This document shows, piece after piece, positions 1 to 5,965 of a stretch of DNA of 5,965 nucleotides. The notes below the pieces were generated by a model. That model ran no database searches. It saw only the letters and a list, made by a program, of their open reading frames with translations, and was not told the DNA's origin. This DNA comes from Myxococcota bacterium. Its GTDB lineage: Bacteria > Myxococcota > UBA4151. Every line of letters begins with the position of its first letter. Position 1 is the first letter of the stretch. Made by a program: the position numbers and the translations under genes. The stretch is from the NCBI GenBank assembly GCA_028823075.1, contig JAPKCE010000130.1, positions 1 through 5,965 of the forward strand, written 5' to 3'.

Positions 1-217
1 CCCCTTGGGCCTTGGCATCTATTTTAGCCTTGATGGCGCGACGCATGAGCACCGACGCGGCAATAATTAGCGCAAGCCCGATAAAGAAAAGCAGCCCGGA
101 TTGGTTTAGCCAAAGCTCAATACGACCCCTCTGGGTCTCGGCGGCGATGGGACGAGCTGCTGAATAACCAGCCAAGCCGATGCCGAGCCCGAGAAGAACA
201 AAATTTACAATCGCCAT
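1..217 (-). CDS. Small two-helix membrane protein, 3' end outside window
   Basis: The reading frame starts at ATG 217-215 and stays open for 72 codons to the window edge, so the C-terminus is missing. It is not recognised as a named family. Two hydrophobic segments are visible: residues about 3-20 (FVLLGLGIGLAGY) and about 41-58 (GLLFFIGLALIIAASVL). They are separated by a polar loop with R22, E27, R30, R32 and E34. The second helix is followed by a strongly basic stretch (RRAIKAKIDAKA), so the positive-inside rule suggests both ends face the cytoplasm. The start is supported by a perfect GGAGG six bases upstream, inside the last codons of the OPT transporter gene. The start lies only 2 nt after that gene's TGA, so the two are almost certainly co-transcribed and probably translationally coupled. 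An accessory role for the transporter is inference only; an unrelated small inner-membrane protein is equally possible. Confidence 0.75.
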   Translation of the reverse strand, partial: MAIVNFVLLGLGIGLAGYSAARPIAAETQRGRIELWLNQSGLLFFIGLALIIAASVLMRRAIKAKIDAKAQG

Positions 218-219
218 TG

Positions 220-1962
220 TCAGCCTCCAATCATGGTGATGGCGGTAAGCACCAGCGCGGTGACCGCTTCACCGACGATGAAACCAGCCGCCAAGGGAAC
301 CACTTTTTCGCTAAAGAAAGCACGGCCCTTTTTGGCTTCGAGAAACCAACCGCTAAGGCAACCGACGCCGTAGCCGAGGGTGATTTCGAAAGGTAAGTAC
401 ATGGCCAAGCCAACGAGCACGCCGACGCCGGCGGTGGGCAGCGCACCCAGCGCTAAGCCAAGCAGCCCGCCGCCGAGGTATTTATCCACCGGGGCGTTGC
501 CGTCCACGACACCTTCGATCATGCCCTGCAACGCTCCGGCTTGCGGTGCGCTCAAGCAATCCGAGGCCTTGGTGAGGCAAGCCTGGCTCTCGGGTCCAAA
601 ACCGGGCTGAAACACGCCGTTGGCGTCAACGCCAAAGCGGTTCCATAAAATATACACGGTGCCCACGGCCACCAAGGGTCCGAGCCAGCCGGTGAAAATT
701 TGCGCCAACTGCTGACGTCTCGGGATACCACCGACAAGATGCCCGGTTTTTAAATCCTGCATCATGTCGGCGCATTGGCCAATACCGACGCAAATTGCGA
801 CGCCAACGAGCACCGCCGCAACGACCTGACCGCCAGTGATGGCGAGCATTAATGTGACGCCGATGAGCGCCATGCCCGACAGCGGCGAAATATCGGTCAT
901 ACCGGTCGCCTGAGCCACGATCATACCGGCGAGCGCCAGCCACAAGGCGCCAACGACCGCCACCGGAATGGCGAGCATGGGGCCGACAACAAAGGTCGCG
1001 GCGCCGTAAAGCAGCAACAAAGCGCCGCCCAAGCCATAGCCCAAGGTCTTTGCGCTAAGCTCTTCGGCGCCGCCCTCAGCACCGAGTTTAGCAGCGCTAC
1101 TCAAAGTCTTAATGGCCGCTCGGATAGCGGGAAAGGCTGCGAACACACCAGCCAGCGCACCGCCGATAAGAATACCGATACCCACCGGGCGGAGCATGTT
1201 GAAGTACAACTCACCCCAAACCGCGTCGCCGCTAATTTCTGGGGGAATCCAGCCCGAAGCCACCGCCATGGGAGCGATGATCCACCACGCGAGCACCCCA
1301 CCAAAGACAAAGGGCAAACCGCCCTTTCCGCTAAGTAAACCGGCACCGATATTCATGATGGAGAGCGATAAGGCAGTGCCGGTAAAAGAAGGAATGTGCA
1401 GCCAGTCGCCGATGGGCAGACTAGCTGGGATGAGATGGAGTTTTTCGATGAGCACCAGCACGGAACCACTAATCGCCGCGCCAATACCCAGCAGAATAGC
1501 CTTGTTTTTACCGCCACCCGAGCTGCGTAAGATCGACGCCACAGCCATTCCGGAAGGAAAGCGTAGTCGATCGAATTCGAGCATCTGCTTGCGCAACGGG
1601 ATGATCAACACCACGCCCATGAAGGAGCCGGCGGTGGCCGAAAGAATCATCGCTGGCCAACTAAAGTCTTCGCCGAGCAGCAGCAAAGCTGGCAAGGTGA
1701 AGATAACACCCGAGCTCGACACATTAATTGCCGAAGCGATGGTCTGAGCGACGTTGTTTTCGATAATGGTACCGGTGCCCATGGCACGCAGCACCACAAA
1801 GCCAAGGATGGCGGCGACGGTCGAGCCGCCGAGCCCAAAACCCAGCTTGAGGCCGACGTAAACAAAGGCCGAGGTCATCAGCACACCGAGCAGCGCGCCA
1901 AACACTAAGGCCTGCCAAGTTAACTCGGGATAAGGACGTTGCTGCAGCGCCTGATCGCTCAT
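220..1962 (-). CDS. OPT-family oligopeptide transporter
   Basis: This is a 580-residue polytopic inner-membrane protein of the OPT superfamily. The family moves oligopeptides or metal-chelate complexes by cation-coupled symport; the substrate cannot be read from the sequence. Family-typical blocks are visible in order: N-terminal ELTWQALVFGALLGVL (13-28), ENNVAQT (68-74), GVIFTLPALLLLG (85-97), RFPSGMA (134-140), MTDISPLSGMA (355-365), QDLKTGHLVGG (402-412) with PRRQQ just after, and SAPQA (471-475). About 14-16 hydrophobic segments can be counted, and the length is normal for bacterial members. The ATG is preceded by GGAG at 6 nt, and no better upstream start is apparent. Residues about 442-495 form a long polar loop with two cysteines (C462, C469), predicted periplasmic because the preceding basic QDLKTGH/PRRQQ loop should be cytoplasmic. 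The gene is divergent from recQ and runs directly into a small membrane protein gene. Confidence 0.95.
   Translation of the reverse strand: MSDQALQQRPYPELTWQALVFGALLGVLMTSAFVYVGLKLGFGLGGSTVAAILGFVVLRAMGTGTIIENNVAQTIASAINVSSSGVIFTLPALLLLGEDFSWPAMILSATAGSFMGVVLIIPLRKQMLEFDRLRFPSGMAVASILRSSGGGKNKAILLGIGAAISGSVLVLIEKLHLIPASLPIGDWLHIPSFTGTALSLSIMNIGAGLLSGKGGLPFVFGGVLAWWIIAPMAVASGWIPPEISGDAVWGELYFNMLRPVGIGILIGGALAGVFAAFPAIRAAIKTLSSAAKLGAEGGAEELSAKTLGYGLGGALLLLYGAATFVVGPMLAIPVAVVGALWLALAGMIVAQATGMTDISPLSGMALIGVTLMLAITGGQVVAAVLVGVAICVGIGQCADMMQDLKTGHLVGGIPRRQQLAQIFTGWLGPLVAVGTVYILWNRFGVDANGVFQPGFGPESQACLTKASDCLSAPQAGALQGMIEGVVDGNAPVDKYLGGGLLGLALGALPTAGVGVLVGLAMYLPFEITLGYGVGCLSGWFLEAKKGRAFFSEKVVPLAAGFIVGEAVTALVLTAITMIGG
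224..228 (-). promoter_or_regulatory. Shine-Dalgarno of the small membrane protein gene
   Basis: The minus strand reads GGAGG, then 6 nt, then ATG. The motif lies within the final Gly-Gly codons of the transporter gene, so ribosomes ending there sit on the next start. It decides the start of an otherwise edge-truncated reading frame. Confidence 0.8.
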
Positions 1963-1968
1963 AAAAAG

Positions 1969-1972
1969 CTCC
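1969..1972 (-). promoter_or_regulatory. Shine-Dalgarno of the OPT transporter
   Basis: The minus strand reads GGAG, a 6-nt spacer (CTTTTT), then the ATG at 1962-1960. This supports the chosen start. Confidence 0.7.
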
Positions 1973-2056
1973 GCAAGAGGTTGAATTCAGAGGGCGGTGA
2001 ACCACGGTCATTGCGCCGTTGCAAGGGCCTTTCGCGGTGCTGTCGGACCCTTCGCG

Positions 2057-2062
2057 TATAAT
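2057..2062 (+). promoter_or_regulatory. recQ promoter, -10 box
   Basis: A perfect TATAAT lies 35 nt upstream of the recQ ATG, with a G+C-rich discriminator (GCGCC) after it, placing transcription start near 2069. No good -35 is present: the 17-bp-spaced hexamer (2034-2039, GCGGTG) is far from TTGACA, and there is no TGn extended -10. The promoter may therefore be weak or activator-dependent. It would give a leader of about 29 nt. Confidence 0.6.
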
Positions 2063-2063
2063 G

Positions 2064-2079
2064 CGCCTACACCTAGGCG
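2064..2079. repeat. Short inverted repeat at the predicted recQ transcription start
   Basis: CGCCTA, a 4-nt CACC spacer, then TAGGCG form a perfect 6-bp inverted repeat. It begins 2 bp after the -10 box and spans the predicted +1. It could be a repressor operator or a tiny 5' hairpin. The repeat is visible directly; its function is inference and the length is close to what chance can give. Confidence 0.4.
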
Positions 2080-2084
2080 TGAAA

Positions 2085-2090
2085 GGGTGA
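2085..2090 (+). promoter_or_regulatory. Shine-Dalgarno of recQ
   Basis: GGGTGA, complementary to the UCACC part of the anti-SD, lies 7 nt before the ATG at 2098-2100. It supports this start codon. Confidence 0.6.
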
Positions 2091-2097
2091 CAAAGGC

Positions 2098-3936
2098 ATG
2101 AGCGATTCGGCGGCGGAGGCAACTTTGAGCAGAACTTTAGACGAGGCTTTAGCGTGGGGTTGGGGCTACAGCGGGCTACGCCCCCACCAGCGCCAAGCCA
2201 TCGAGGCCGGGCTCGCCGGGCAAGATAGCTTGGTAATTTTGCCCACGGGCGGCGGCAAATCCATCTGCTACCAATTGCCGGCGCTGGTCGGCAAAGGTGC
2301 CACCTTGGTGGTTAGCCCCTTGATCGCTCTGATGGAGGATCAGGTGCAGGCGGCGCGCCAAGCCGTCTCCGCCGCGGCCCTGCATTCCGAGATACCGCTC
2401 GCCGAGCAGCGACGCATTGTCGAAGACTACAAAGCGGGCAAAATCCGCCTGCTTTACACCTCCCCTGAACGCTTGGCGCGCAGCGACTTAATGCAGGACT
2501 TAATCGAACATCCCCCCGCCCTGGTCGCCATCGACGAGGCGCATTGCATCTCCTCATGGGGCCATGATTTCCGCCCCGAATACCGCCAACTTGCCGACCT
2601 CTTGCAGACCTTGCCGGCGCCGCGTATGGCGCTTACGGCCACCGCCACGCCCAAAGTCGCCGACGATATCGTCGCTCAACTTCGCCTGCGAGACCCCTTG
2701 CGCGTCATCGCTCCGGTGCAGCGTTCCAACCTGATCTTGCGAAGTTTACCTCGCCAAAACCGTGGCCCGCAGATCGCCGCTTTGGTGGAGTCGAGACGCG
2801 GCCAATGCGGCATTATCTACTGTAGAAAACGCTCTGACACTTTGGAGATTGCCGCTGATTTGGTCGCTCAGGGCCATAGTTGTGCAGCCTTTCATGCCGG
2901 CCTGCCCGCGGCGCAAAAGAAAGAAACACTGACGGCATTTTTGCAAGACCGCTTAGATGTGGTGGTGGCGACCGTGGCCTTTGGTATGGGCATCGACCGG
3001 CCGGATGTACGCTTTGTGGTGCACGCCGCCATGCCCAGCTCACTCGAAGCCTATGTGCAAGAAGCTGGGCGCGCCGGGCGCGACGGAGCACTAGCCGACT
3101 GTATTTTACTGCATTCCGGCGACGACCTGCGCACCACTAAGTTCTTTATCGATAAAGAAAACCCCTCGCAGGAACGACGGGACTCGCTCGAAAAGGCGCT
3201 TTGGAACATGGTCGATTATGCGCGCCACCCGAGTTGTCGACACAGGCAGATCTCCGAGCACTTTGGCCAAAGTCTCGAGGGCGGTGGCAATTGCCAAAAA
3301 TCCTGTGACGTCTGTTTGGGCGAGCTTAAAACGATGCCCGAAGAGGAGGCCATCGCCATCACTTCGGCCTGCCTCGAACTGATCAACGATCTCGACCCGA
3401 GACGCTTTGGGCGGGGTCATATCGCTGCCGTTCTAGTGGGTTCTAAAGCCGCGAAGATCCTCAAATGGAATCACGACAAACACCGTTTGCATGGAACGCT
3501 TGGCGGTTACGCAGAAAAATCGCTCATGCAACTCATCGACCAACTGGAATCTCAGGGCTACGTCTTTAGCGGACGGAGCAACGGCTTTCCGGTGCTCGAA
3601 TTGGGCCAGACCCAACTCGACAGTAAACAACCTCCTTTGTTGGTGCTCACTCCAAGCAAGGCCAGCAAGCAGCGCTCGACCAGCAGCCCGCAGGTCGCGC
3701 TTGAGCAAAAAGACCACAGCTTATTCGATGTCTTAAAATCTTGGCGGCGCGAAATTGCCAGTGCTCGGGGCGTCCCCGCCTATGTCATCGCCAGCGATCG
3801 CAGCCTCAAGGCGCTGGCGAGCGCCCGCCCTACAAGCCGTTCGGAACTTCATCAAATCCATGGCTTTGGCGCGGTCAAAGTGGAAGCGTTAGCCGATGAG
3901 ATCCTGCCGCTAATCCAGGCCCAAGCCGAGTTTTAA
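2098..3936 (+). CDS. recQ: ATP-dependent DNA helicase RecQ
   Basis: This 612-residue SF2 3'-5' DNA helicase should act in recombination, stalled-fork processing and double-strand-break repair. All helicase motifs are present: motif 0 LRPHQRQAI (27-35), Walker A TGGGKS (50-55), Ia SPLIALMEDQV (73-83), Ib TSPERL (121-126), DEAH (146-149) followed by the RecQ aromatic-rich loop CISSWGHDFRPEY (150-162), III TATAT (180-184), IV IIYCRKRSDT (239-248), V VATVAFGMGIDRPD (290-303) and VI QEAGRAGRDG (321-330). The zinc site uses C380, C399, C403 and C406. The RQC winged helix follows (about 415-505, with FGRGHIAAVLVGSKAAKI at 437-454), then a polar Ser/Gln/Lys-rich linker (about 505-538) and one HRDC domain (about 541-608). 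Length is close to the 609 residues of E. coli RecQ. It appears monocistronic and overlaps the convergent hypothetical gene by 4 bp at its stop. Confidence 0.98.
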   Translation: MSDSAAEATLSRTLDEALAWGWGYSGLRPHQRQAIEAGLAGQDSLVILPTGGGKSICYQLPALVGKGATLVVSPLIALMEDQVQAARQAVSAAALHSEIPLAEQRRIVEDYKAGKIRLLYTSPERLARSDLMQDLIEHPPALVAIDEAHCISSWGHDFRPEYRQLADLLQTLPAPRMALTATATPKVADDIVAQLRLRDPLRVIAPVQRSNLILRSLPRQNRGPQIAALVESRRGQCGIIYCRKRSDTLEIAADLVAQGHSCAAFHAGLPAAQKKETLTAFLQDRLDVVVATVAFGMGIDRPDVRFVVHAAMPSSLEAYVQEAGRAGRDGALADCILLHSGDDLRTTKFFIDKENPSQERRDSLEKALWNMVDYARHPSCRHRQISEHFGQSLEGGGNCQKSCDVCLGELKTMPEEEAIAITSACLELINDLDPRRFGRGHIAAVLVGSKAAKILKWNHDKHRLHGTLGGYAEKSLMQLIDQLESQGYVFSGRSNGFPVLELGQTQLDSKQPPLLVLTPSKASKQRSTSSPQVALEQKDHSLFDVLKSWRREIASARGVPAYVIASDRSLKALASARPTSRSELHQIHGFGAVKVEALADEILPLIQAQAEF

Positions 3937-4952
3937 GGGGCTCTGGGTCCCGAAGGGGGTCTAGGGCCCATCGGACCGCCGGGTCCCATCTGACCACCGG
4001 GTCCCCTTTGACCACCAGGCCCCATTTGACCACCGGGCCCCATTTGACCGTCGGGTCCAGATGGACGCCCAGCCCCACCACTCTTTTTGGGTACTTTGAT
4101 GATGCTCGGGCCGCCGCGACCGGGAGCCGGGGCGGGCGGTGGGCGTAGAGCCATCAACTCAGTGACCTTCATCTTCAAATCGACCATCAAAGTGTCGCCC
4201 TGAATACGGTAGGACAAAGAACGCCCGAGCTTCATCGACGACGGATGATTGGAGTTCATCAAACCTAAGTTGACCATCATCCTCATGCCAGTGGCCGCCT
4301 CGGGGCTGCGCATGCGCAAACGTATTTTGGCTTCCAGCATATCGCCGACCAAGGCGGCGCGCAGTTGGACTTCATGAATCTCGGCGAGGGGTGATGCTTT
4401 TTGTTCTTTAAGAATCTTTTTTCGCGCCTCGGGAGTGGTGCGGAAACGCAGCCAAGCTTTTGACTGCCGAAGGAAGGGCGGAACTTTGCGCATTTTCGGA
4501 AGCTCACCGCGCAGCGCCTGGCGCAAAGCCGGCTTCATCCCGAAAAGAACTTTTTTGGCGGACTCGACGACGAACATCGGCTCTCCGGCGCCGCCTTCAT
4601 AAGCGGTTCGCCCCTCAAGTTTAATCTGCTTGATCGGCGTATGCTTCTTGGCTTTCGCCCAGGAACTATGGATGCGCTTCGGGTGGAACTTGCCGTGCAC
4701 AGTGACAAACATGTCATCCTTGTCTTTAGGTCCGGGTTTACCCGCCGGCACACTCAAGCGAAACTCAACCCGTTTGAGATCACGCAGCGGATCAAAGCCA
4801 AGCTCTTCTAAAAACATGCGGAACTGCTCAGGGCTCTCGGCGAGCAACTGAGCGACCGCAGCGCGCGTCGCTTTGTTTTTATTAAAGGCACGCATGTCCA
4901 CATCGCCATCGATAATGAACAGAGCTGCGGCAAAAATTAGGGCTGAACTCAT
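3933..4952 (-). CDS. Hypothetical protein with collagen-like C-terminal tail
   Basis: This 339-residue protein has no function I can name. A short hydrophobic N-terminus (residues 4-14, ALIFAAALFII) resembles a signal sequence but lacks basic n-region residues and a clear AxA cleavage site, so export is likely but unproven. The core (about 15-268) is rich in Lys and Arg, with a helical start, LGFDPLRDLKRVEF (51-64), MFVTVHGKF (81-89) and a second strand-rich half (about 190-268). This resembles predicted envelope proteins of Myxococcota-like bacteria, from memory only. A Pro/Gly-rich linker (270-298) leads to eleven uninterrupted Gly-X-Y triplets (299-331), then PPS and GPRAP. The ATG overlaps the phosphomutase TGA as ATGA, with GGAGG 4 nt upstream, so expression is probably coupled to that gene. 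Its stop overlaps the recQ stop. Confidence 0.85.
   Translation of the reverse strand: MSSALIFAAALFIIDGDVDMRAFNKNKATRAAVAQLLAESPEQFRMFLEELGFDPLRDLKRVEFRLSVPAGKPGPKDKDDMFVTVHGKFHPKRIHSSWAKAKKHTPIKQIKLEGRTAYEGGAGEPMFVVESAKKVLFGMKPALRQALRGELPKMRKVPPFLRQSKAWLRFRTTPEARKKILKEQKASPLAEIHEVQLRAALVGDMLEAKIRLRMRSPEAATGMRMMVNLGLMNSNHPSSMKLGRSLSYRIQGDTLMVDLKMKVTELMALRPPPAPAPGRGGPSIIKVPKKSGGAGRPSGPDGQMGPGGQMGPGGQRGPGGQMGPGGPMGPRPPSGPRAP
3969..4058 (-). repeat. 18-bp tandem repeat, five copies, encoding Gly-X-Y triplets
   Basis: Five contiguous 18-bp units each encode GP(G/D)G(Q/P)(M/R), that is two Gly-X-Y triplets per unit. Units differ at synonymous positions (GGA/GGG, CCC/CCT, CAA/CAG, GGT/GGC) and by three amino-acid changes (D301, R316, P327). 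A degenerate sixth unit follows (GPRPPS). Because 18 is a multiple of three, copy-number change would keep the frame. Confidence 0.9.
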
Positions 4953-5965
4953 AAGGCCTCCATCAAAACATTCATCTGCGCCACCGCAGCATGCAACCTG
5001 CGCTTAGCAACATCAACGCCTTCAGCGCTGCGGTATTCGAAATAGGTCTTAACTTTCGGCTCAGTTCCCGATGGGCGAACCAACACGCGCAGGCCTTCGC
5101 GTTCATCGCCGTAGGACAAAGCCACCAAGTTGGCGCTCAGTTCGGGGTCCCAAGGTGCACCCTTGGCGAAGTCATCGAAACGCTGCCGCTGCATCCCACC
5201 GAGCTGGCCGGGTGCATGCTCGCGAACCCGCTGAACCGCGGCTTCCATCTCAACCTGTGCCGACAGTCCCTCAAAGCGCTGAACGACTTGCTCGCTGACG
5301 AAAGCGCCAATCACCTGATAAATGGCATCGAGCGCTTGGGCGACGCTGCGCCCTGTCGCTTTTAGGGAACGACCCATATGAGCGAAGGCGAGGGCCGCGC
5401 TAATTCCATCTTTATCGGCGACGGTCTCGCCAATGCAATAACCCAGCGCCTCCTCGAAGCCGAAGACGAAAGGGCGTTCTGGGATCTTACGACGTTCCGC
5501 CATGATCCACTTAAAGCCGGTTAAGGCCGATGAGAAACGGTGACCATTGGCCTCGGCGAGCGCCTTTAATGCTTGTGAAGAAACCACCGAAGCGCCGAAT
5601 AAGGAGTCCTTTTCGGCACAATGACGCATGCAATGGTTGGCGAGTAACAACCCAGTCTCATTGCCGTTAAGCATGGAAAACCCGCCGTCTACTGGCAGCG
5701 CCACAGCCAAGCGATCGGCATCCGGGTCGTTGGCGATGACCAGATCGGCTTTAACCTTAGCAGCCAAGGCCATCGCCAGGTCCATCGCCCCATCTTCTTC
5801 GGGGTTAGGAAAGGCGACGGTTGGAAAACTGCCATCGGGTTGTTGCTGCTCATCCACCACATGAAGTTCGAACCCAGCCTCTTCGAGCACCCTTTTAATA
5901 CTCGCTCCGCCCACGCCATGCATCGCTGAATAGACGATGCGGTAAGGGGTACTGCGCGGGCTATC
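4949..5965 (-). CDS. Phospho-sugar mutase, PGM2/phosphopentomutase type, C-terminal part
   Basis: This is an alpha-D-phosphohexomutase-superfamily enzyme that interconverts sugar 1- and 6-phosphates (or pentose 1- and 5-phosphates) through a phosphoserine. The frame is open to the right edge: 14 codons precede the ATG at 5923 and read in frame into SAMHGVGG, so that ATG is internal. The 338 visible residues hold the metal-binding loop DPDADR (5711-5728), NGNETG, LTGFKW (5507-5524), the sugar-binding GFEEALGY (5438-5461) and the phosphate-binding RPSGTEPK (5054-5077). The catalytic serine loop lies outside the window. NPEEDGAM, LTGFKW and FEEALGY match the PGM2-like branch rather than ManB/GlmM types, whose equivalent is usually GEESGH. 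Members run about 550-610 residues, so roughly 60 percent is seen. The exact substrate (glucose, mannose or ribose/deoxyribose phosphate) cannot be decided. It is the upstream partner of the collagen-tailed protein gene. Confidence 0.94.
   Translation of the reverse strand, partial: DSPRSTPYRIVYSAMHGVGGASIKRVLEEAGFELHVVDEQQQPDGSFPTVAFPNPEEDGAMDLAMALAAKVKADLVIANDPDADRLAVALPVDGGFSMLNGNETGLLLANHCMRHCAEKDSLFGASVVSSQALKALAEANGHRFSSALTGFKWIMAERRKIPERPFVFGFEEALGYCIGETVADKDGISAALAFAHMGRSLKATGRSVAQALDAIYQVIGAFVSEQVVQRFEGLSAQVEMEAAVQRVREHAPGQLGGMQRQRFDDFAKGAPWDPELSANLVALSYGDEREGLRVLVRPSGTEPKVKTYFEYRSAEGVDVAKRRLHAAVAQMNVLMEAL
4957..4961 (-). promoter_or_regulatory. Shine-Dalgarno of the collagen-tailed protein
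   Basis: The minus strand reads GGAGG, 4 nt (CCTT), then ATG, inside the last codons of the phosphomutase. It fixes the start at 4952 and supports translational coupling through the ATGA overlap at 4952-4949. Confidence 0.8.

Larger units (their letters stand above)
1963..2097. promoter_or_regulatory. Divergent intergenic region between OPT transporter and recQ
   Basis: This 135-bp gap must hold the promoters of both divergent genes. A clear sigma70-type -10 box is visible only for the plus strand. For the minus strand I found only weak candidates with poor boxes or wrong spacing (for example TTGTCA near 2092-2087 without a good -10 at 16-18 nt), so the transporter promoter is not assigned. 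Confidence 0.7.

Noticed and set aside
1112..1747. A 211-codon plus-strand open frame antisense to the OPT gene
   Set aside because: It lies wholly inside the transporter gene, has low-complexity Pro/Ser/Ala composition and no family motif. It is a shadow of the G+C-rich coding strand.
1998..2010. Imperfect 13-bp palindrome TGAACCACGGTCA in the divergent gap
   Set aside because: Only the outer TGA/TCA and one inner C/G pair match. It is too weak to call an operator.
2011..2097. Minus-strand promoter for the OPT gene (TTGTCA or TTTCAC with downstream TATA-like sequence)
   Set aside because: The hexamer spacings are wrong or the -10 candidates are poor, so no call is justified.
3937..3975. 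Possible bidirectional terminator after recQ
   Set aside because: Only a 3-bp CCC-GAA-GGG stem and the GGGCCC palindrome are found, with no T-run following on either strand.
3875..4081. A 68-codon minus-strand frame with repeated Trp/Val segments over the repeat array
   Set aside because: It is an out-of-frame reading of the 18-bp repeats inside the collagen-tailed gene, with no independent support.
4949..5923. Treating the ATG at 5923 as the true start of the phosphomutase
   Set aside because: The frame continues upstream to the window edge and the upstream codons match the family (an IVYSAMHGVGG-type block), so this Met is internal.

Overview
The window looks like ordinary chromosomal DNA from a G+C-rich, Gram-negative-type bacterium. 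It has short intergenic spaces, good Shine-Dalgarno (SD) sequences and no mobile element, RNA gene or CRISPR array that I can see. The taxon is uncertain. The hypothetical protein at 3933-4952 has an 'LGFDP-LRDLKRVEF' ... 'VTVHGKF' layout that I associate with predicted envelope proteins of Myxococcota, Bradymonadota and related delta-type lineages. That assignment is a weak inference.

Layout, left to right. (1) Minus strand, 1-1962: an OPT-family oligopeptide or metal-chelate transporter (220-1962), followed 2 nt later by a small two-helix membrane protein (217 down to the window edge, incomplete). (2) A divergent 135-bp gap (1963-2097) with a perfect TATAAT box driving the plus strand, a short inverted repeat over the predicted transcription start, and SD sequences facing both ways. 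(3) Plus strand, 2098-3936: a full-length RecQ DNA helicase with helicase core, zinc-binding/winged-helix RQC and one HRDC domain. (4) Minus strand, 3933-5965: the C-terminal part of a PGM2-type phosphohexomutase or phosphopentomutase (incomplete at the right edge). It overlaps by ATGA the start of a 339-aa protein of unknown function that ends in a collagen-like Gly-X-Y tail built from an 18-bp tandem repeat. The recQ stop and the stop of this hypothetical gene overlap tail-to-tail in a palindromic TTAA.

The genes fall into three transcription units: transporter plus small membrane protein; recQ alone; and phosphomutase plus collagen-tailed protein. The two minus-strand pairs look translationally coupled. 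I see no single system uniting all five genes. The least explained parts are the collagen-tailed protein coupled to a sugar-phosphate mutase, and the small membrane protein coupled to the OPT transporter.
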